From the NCBI RefSeq assembly GCF_015832195.1, contig NC_052021.1, positions 30,406,786 to 30,470,785 of the forward strand: DNA of 64,000 nucleotides, given 5' to 3'. Origin of the DNA: Motacilla alba alba. Its lineage: Eukaryota; Chordata; Aves; Passeriformes; Motacillidae. Positions 61,166-64,000 of the stretch are shown in pieces (position 1 is the stretch's first letter; the number at the start of each line of letters is the position of its first letter). A program made the translations under genes and the position numbers. The notes beneath the pieces are model-generated. The model saw only the letters and a list, made by a program, of their open reading frames with translations. It did not search any database and was not told the DNA's origin.

Positions 61166-64000
61166 GGTGCTGAACCTAATCAGAGACTGGCCAGGCACTG
61201 TTCAGGGGGACAATCGGTGTCCCCAGGAACACAATGGGAGGGGAACTACGTCCTCGCACGCACACAGAGGGAGGAAGCCTCCACTTGACAGAGTGGATAT
61301 TTTAACTGCAGTTATTTTCCCCAGTTTCGCCGCTGCTCGCTGGCAAAGAGGCTTCAGATCTCTCTCACAGCAGTCAGAGGAAGTGAAGGTACAGAAAAAG
61401 ATCAAAATGGGCAATGGCTGAATAGCTGCATTTCCATCCTGTCTTGGTATGATACAGGTTCTGCTCACATACAGGCACGGGAGCATGCAGTCAGCTGAGT
61501 GACAGTTCCAGAGAATTAGTCCTTTTGCACTAAGAATTAGTGCAGGAGATGCCAACACTTTCTTCCTGGCTGTGATTGCTCTCCCTTTGCTGCAGCCTTT
61601 CTTGGGGCTCTCAGCTGGCTTTGCTTTGATAAACTCTGGTTCTTACATTTTTATCTCAAGGTCCACAAGCTCTCCTTCCAGTGCCATCACCCCACGTCTG
61701 CCTCATGGCACAAGTCTGACATGGACATGACCATCATCCTTGTTTTATGCCATTTGTAGCACTCAATTCCCATGCAAAACCCCTCTTTCCTTATTTTCCC
61801 ACAGGAGTCTCTTCAGGGTGTATTTTTTAATCCTCTGCCACTTAACACATTCACAATTAAAAAAAAAAAGATTTCTTGCAGAATGCTACAGCAACAAAAG
61901 GCTGGAAATCTTTAGGACCTCTTGTAACTGTTTTGTGATAAATATTGTTCAGCAGTCCTTTGAGCACACCTGCACTACATCTGGCTCTCCAGTGAAGGCT
62001 AAACTTGTTTTCCTGAGTTATTTTACTTTTTAATTACATACATAATTTGGACTGTTTGTATTTTATATTAGGCACTTAAGAATTGTAGGCAATTCTGCCT
62101 AAACCAGAGTCACATCTTGGACTGTGCTACTGGCCTCTGTAATCTGGATTTTTTTTCTGTGACAGTAACTAGAGCCAGATGACTGAGGAAGGCGTAATGC
62201 TTTGACTGTCCCATAATAAAATATTTGGGAAAGGCTTTTTTTGTTGCTAGCCCGGGATCACTGGACAGCTGAAATCTGGTGCTTAGCACTGATTTTTGAT
62301 GTGTTTTGATCCAAGCACCCACGCATGCTTCCACAGGCTTCCTAATAACTTGCTGGAGTCCCAGCCCAGTCCTGCATTACCCCTCTGAGAAGCTGAACAG
62401 CCACACCAAGTGATCTTCTGCAGGCACCTGGACAAAGTAGCTGGAGAAGCAGCTAATCCTATTCTTAGCTCGGCATGCTGGTTATCTGTAGGAGGACAGC
62501 CTGCCAGAAATGTCTGGTGACATGTTTGTCCAAGGGAAGGAGGCCTGTGCCAAGATGCTGTGGGTGCTGCTGAATGGAGTTGAGTTTAGGAGGAGAAAAA
62601 TCTGTGAAATGTGAACTCAAAAACACAGCTGCTGTTAAAGAAAATGAGAAGCTGTTCCCACCAACACAGATATATTCAAGATACAGATATTTTTAAAAAT
62701 TATTTTTTAAGTATCAGGAAATTAAACAGTAAATGCTGCGGTGTCAGCCAAAGTTAACTCTACCTAATACTTTTGGCTTGGCCACCAGAGGTGGCAGCAA
62801 GCTGTATGCACAGCTAAATGCTGTTTTTATTTAGTTTCATTTTAAACTTAAAGCCCTTTATGCAGGTTAAACATTCTGGGACTTGTGCTTGAGTGTCACC
62901 CAGCAGTCTGGGCTGCGTGTGCGTGGCCCGGCGGTGAGTACGTGTTACAGTCCTCCCTCTGTGCCTGCTCTGCAGCCCTTACACGTTTGTTCCCAGCTCC
63001 AGCAGCACAGCCTGCCTGCCCAGAAGCAGCCTGGCCTTGGGGGTCTCCCTGCAGTGCCTGTGCTTACAGATGCCCATCAGATCGTTGGAAGCCACCAAAG
63101 GATCAAAAACAAACCAGCGGCTCCAGAGCAGTCGCAGGGCTGGCAAACAGCTGCTCTCTGTTGTCTGAAATGAGGGCATTCAGTCTGCCACAGGCACCGA
63201 CCCCACGCTGCTGGGTGCTGCACCAGAGATCCCTGATGGGAAATCTTGTTTGCTTCCTGTGCTTTCAACCACCCCAAAGACAGGTACCTAAATCAGGAAG
63301 CCTGCCCTGAGGTGCCTGAGCCCACCTCCCTCTGTCTGGGTGCCAGAGCCCCCTCTGCTCCCCTGCTTCTCTGGGGGAGAGAGCTCTCCAGTGATAGCTC
63401 CATGGCAGGAATCCTTTTTCTCCTATGTCTTTTAGCAGTGAATGCCAGGCAGGGTTTAGGCTAAGGCTGTCGTGGTCAGGATGACTTTGGTGGGCACTGG
63501 AGAGGATTTGGCTCTGGGGAGTCCCTCAGCACTGTCTGGGGCTGACCCTGGCAGGATCTGCTCCTGCAGGACCTCAGTGCTTGAGCTGGAAATCTTCAGG
63601 TGCTCCTGCTGCAGACTGGTTGGGATTCTGAGGGTGACACAGCTATTTAGGTTGTGGTGCCCTCTGAGAGAACATCAGTGTACAGACAAGAAGGGACTGT
63701 GGCTTCTGCACTGTTTGCTCCAACCACAAGCAGAGGTGGAAGCTGATCCCTGTGGACAGGTTTCAGCTGTGCTCATCTGTGCCCTGAAGAATAAATTGCT
63801 TTGAATTCCTAAAGCCATGGATGTCTGTGTGAATATAATATTAAAAGTCACTTCAGTTCAGCAGAAAAAATATTGTCCATGAGGCAAGGAATTGTTTTTT
63901 TTATTATCTGCATCTTGGGTAACAAATCCGTTCTGATAAATGCAGACGATATCAAGTCCATTGTTCCTGGCACCCAAAAATAACAGATAAGTTGTCTTGG

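Larger units (their letters stand above)
39656..64000 (+). other. GRK5: GRK5 intron 1, 5' part (more than 24 kb)
   Basis: After the exon 1 donor no further coding exon was recognised on either strand up to the window end. The open frames inside are short, carry no recognisable domain and are probably chance. It holds the CR1 copies, homopolymer tracts, inverted repeat and GATA-motif cluster listed separately; otherwise nothing was identified. A very long first intron is a known property of GRK5. Confidence 0.8.

Noticed and set aside
39656..64000. Looked for GRK5 exon 2 and for tRNA, rRNA or CRISPR-like arrays
   Set aside because: No basic KRKGKSKKWK-type coding stretch, no tRNA B-box context and no regularly spaced repeats were found.

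Overview
This is vertebrate nuclear DNA, almost certainly from a bird. Its coding sequence lies in short exons with GT/AG introns under CpG islands, and it is littered with CR1 LINE 3' ends, the dominant avian retroposon. A solo LTR with an intact target-site duplication at 27.5-27.95 kb, and an older LTR fragment at the left edge, both look like the LTR families common in songbirds, so a passerine is the best guess (inference). No bacterial, plasmid or viral gene set is present.

Four protein-coding genes were recognised by translating exons and comparing them with remembered vertebrate proteins. From left to right they are DENND10 (formerly FAM45A; + strand, 9 coding exons, complete), SFXN4 (- strand, 14 coding exons, complete), PRDX3 (- strand, 7 coding exons, complete) and the first coding exon of GRK5 (+ strand). 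GRK5 intron 1 fills the rest of the window, more than 24 kb. The order and orientation match the human 10q26 block DENND10-SFXN4-PRDX3-GRK5, so this is conserved synteny. EIF3A, expected further left, is not seen.

Layout: 1-1560 holds an LTR fragment and CR1 pieces; 1563-8839 is DENND10; 8840-15180 is a convergent intergenic stretch plus 3' UTRs; 15181-24905 is SFXN4; 24.6-25.4 kb is its CpG-island promoter with a 48-bp tandem repeat; about 25.8-32.13 kb is PRDX3; 32.1-33.4 kb is the PRDX3 promoter followed by two CR1 copies; 33.4-38.8 kb is non-coding sequence between the divergent PRDX3 and GRK5; 38.87-40.64 kb is the GRK5 CpG island with exon 1; 39,656-64,000 is GRK5 intron 1.

SFXN4 and PRDX3 are co-oriented mitochondrial genes, for respiratory complex I/iron-sulfur biology and mitochondrial peroxide removal. 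DENND10 acts in endosomal trafficking and GRK5 desensitises G-protein-coupled receptors. I see no sign that the four form one pathway. No previously undescribed system was found. The more unusual points are a frame-preserving 48-bp repeat directly upstream of and in frame with SFXN4, two SFXN4 microexons, CR1 insertions abutting two promoters, and some candidate regulatory motifs.
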